Of a DNA stretch of 5,741 nt, positions 5,530 through 5,741 are shown in pieces. Position 1 is the stretch's first letter, and each line of letters opens with the position of its first letter. Made by a program: the position numbers and the translations under genes. Under the pieces are notes generated by a model. The model made no database searches. It was not told the DNA's origin and saw only the letters and a program-made list of their open reading frames with translations. Origin of the DNA: Gaiellasilicea sp038324115 (GTDB taxonomy: Bacteria > Actinomycetota > Thermoleophilia > Gaiellales > Gaiellaceae); the NCBI GenBank assembly GCA_038324115.1, contig JBBQHQ010000148.1, positions 1 through 5,741 on the forward strand, written 5' to 3'.

Positions 5530-5741
5530 GGGCCTTCACCCGCCTGAGCGCGACCGCGGTTGCGCTCGACCGCGCCGACGTGGACACCGACCAGATCATG
5601 CCCAAGCAGTTCCTGAAGCGGATCGAGCGGACGGGGTTCGGCGAGTTTGTCTTCGATGACTGGAGGCAGGACCCCGACTTCGTCCTGAACGATCCGGCAC
5701 ACGCCGCCGCCACGATCCTGCTGGCGGGCGCCAACTTCGGG
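5526..5741 (+). CDS. leuD: 3-isopropylmalate dehydratase small subunit, N-terminal part (3' end outside window)
   Basis: The first 72 codons are present, of roughly 200 in a typical LeuD, and the frame runs off the window edge. The small subunit supplies the swivelling domain of isopropylmalate isomerase and pairs with LeuC. The visible motifs are DRADVDTDQIMPKQFLK (15-31) and GFGEFVFDDWR (37-47). The fragment ends in GANFG, just before the expected cysteine-serine-serine-arginine active-site loop. The ATG overlaps the leuC stop by 4 nt (ATGA), the third such overlap in the window. No strong Shine-Dalgarno is visible, so translational coupling to leuC is likely. The DDWR stretch and the spacing favour LeuD of the bacterial type over homoaconitase small subunits. 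Confidence 0.95.
   Translation, partial: MRAFTRLSATAVALDRADVDTDQIMPKQFLKRIERTGFGEFVFDDWRQDPDFVLNDPAHAAATILLAGANFG

Overview
The window is very GC-rich (roughly 70% or more by eye). Coding regions are packed head to tail on the + strand, with G/C-dominated third codon positions and 4-nt start/stop overlaps. This fits a bacterial chromosome of high-GC type, most plausibly Actinomycetota; a deep-branching class such as Thermoleophilia is my guess. No mobile element, CRISPR array, tRNA or rRNA was seen. All genes belong to aspartate-family or branched-chain amino acid synthesis.

Layout: 2-202 is the 3' end of a conventional threonine synthase (thrC). It abuts homoserine kinase (thrB, 203-1027), which overlaps dihydroxyacid dehydratase (ilvD, 1024-2724) by 4 nt. 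The only intergenic stretch follows (2725-2893). It holds an extended -10 promoter-like element, a SAM-I-clan riboswitch (about 2769-2870) and a strong Shine-Dalgarno sequence. Downstream is a second, cyanobacterial/Chloroflexi-like threonine synthase homologue with an N-terminal zinc ribbon (2894-4120). It overlaps leuC (4117-5529) by 4 nt, and leuC overlaps leuD (5526 to the window edge) by 4 nt.

Working together: ThrB makes O-phosphohomoserine and ThrC converts it to threonine. Threonine can feed isoleucine synthesis, where IlvD acts; IlvD also serves valine and leucine. LeuC and LeuD form isopropylmalate isomerase. O-phosphohomoserine is a branch point between threonine and, in some organisms, methionine/SAM.

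The most interesting object is the riboswitch. It places a second threonine synthase homologue, and by translational coupling leuCD, under apparent SAM control, while the thrC-thrB-ilvD unit lies outside that control. The aptamer seems to lack the P4 helix of classical SAM-I. Several mutually exclusive pairings around the ribosome binding site allow the possibility that SAM turns expression on rather than off. That direction is a hypothesis, not something the sequence proves.
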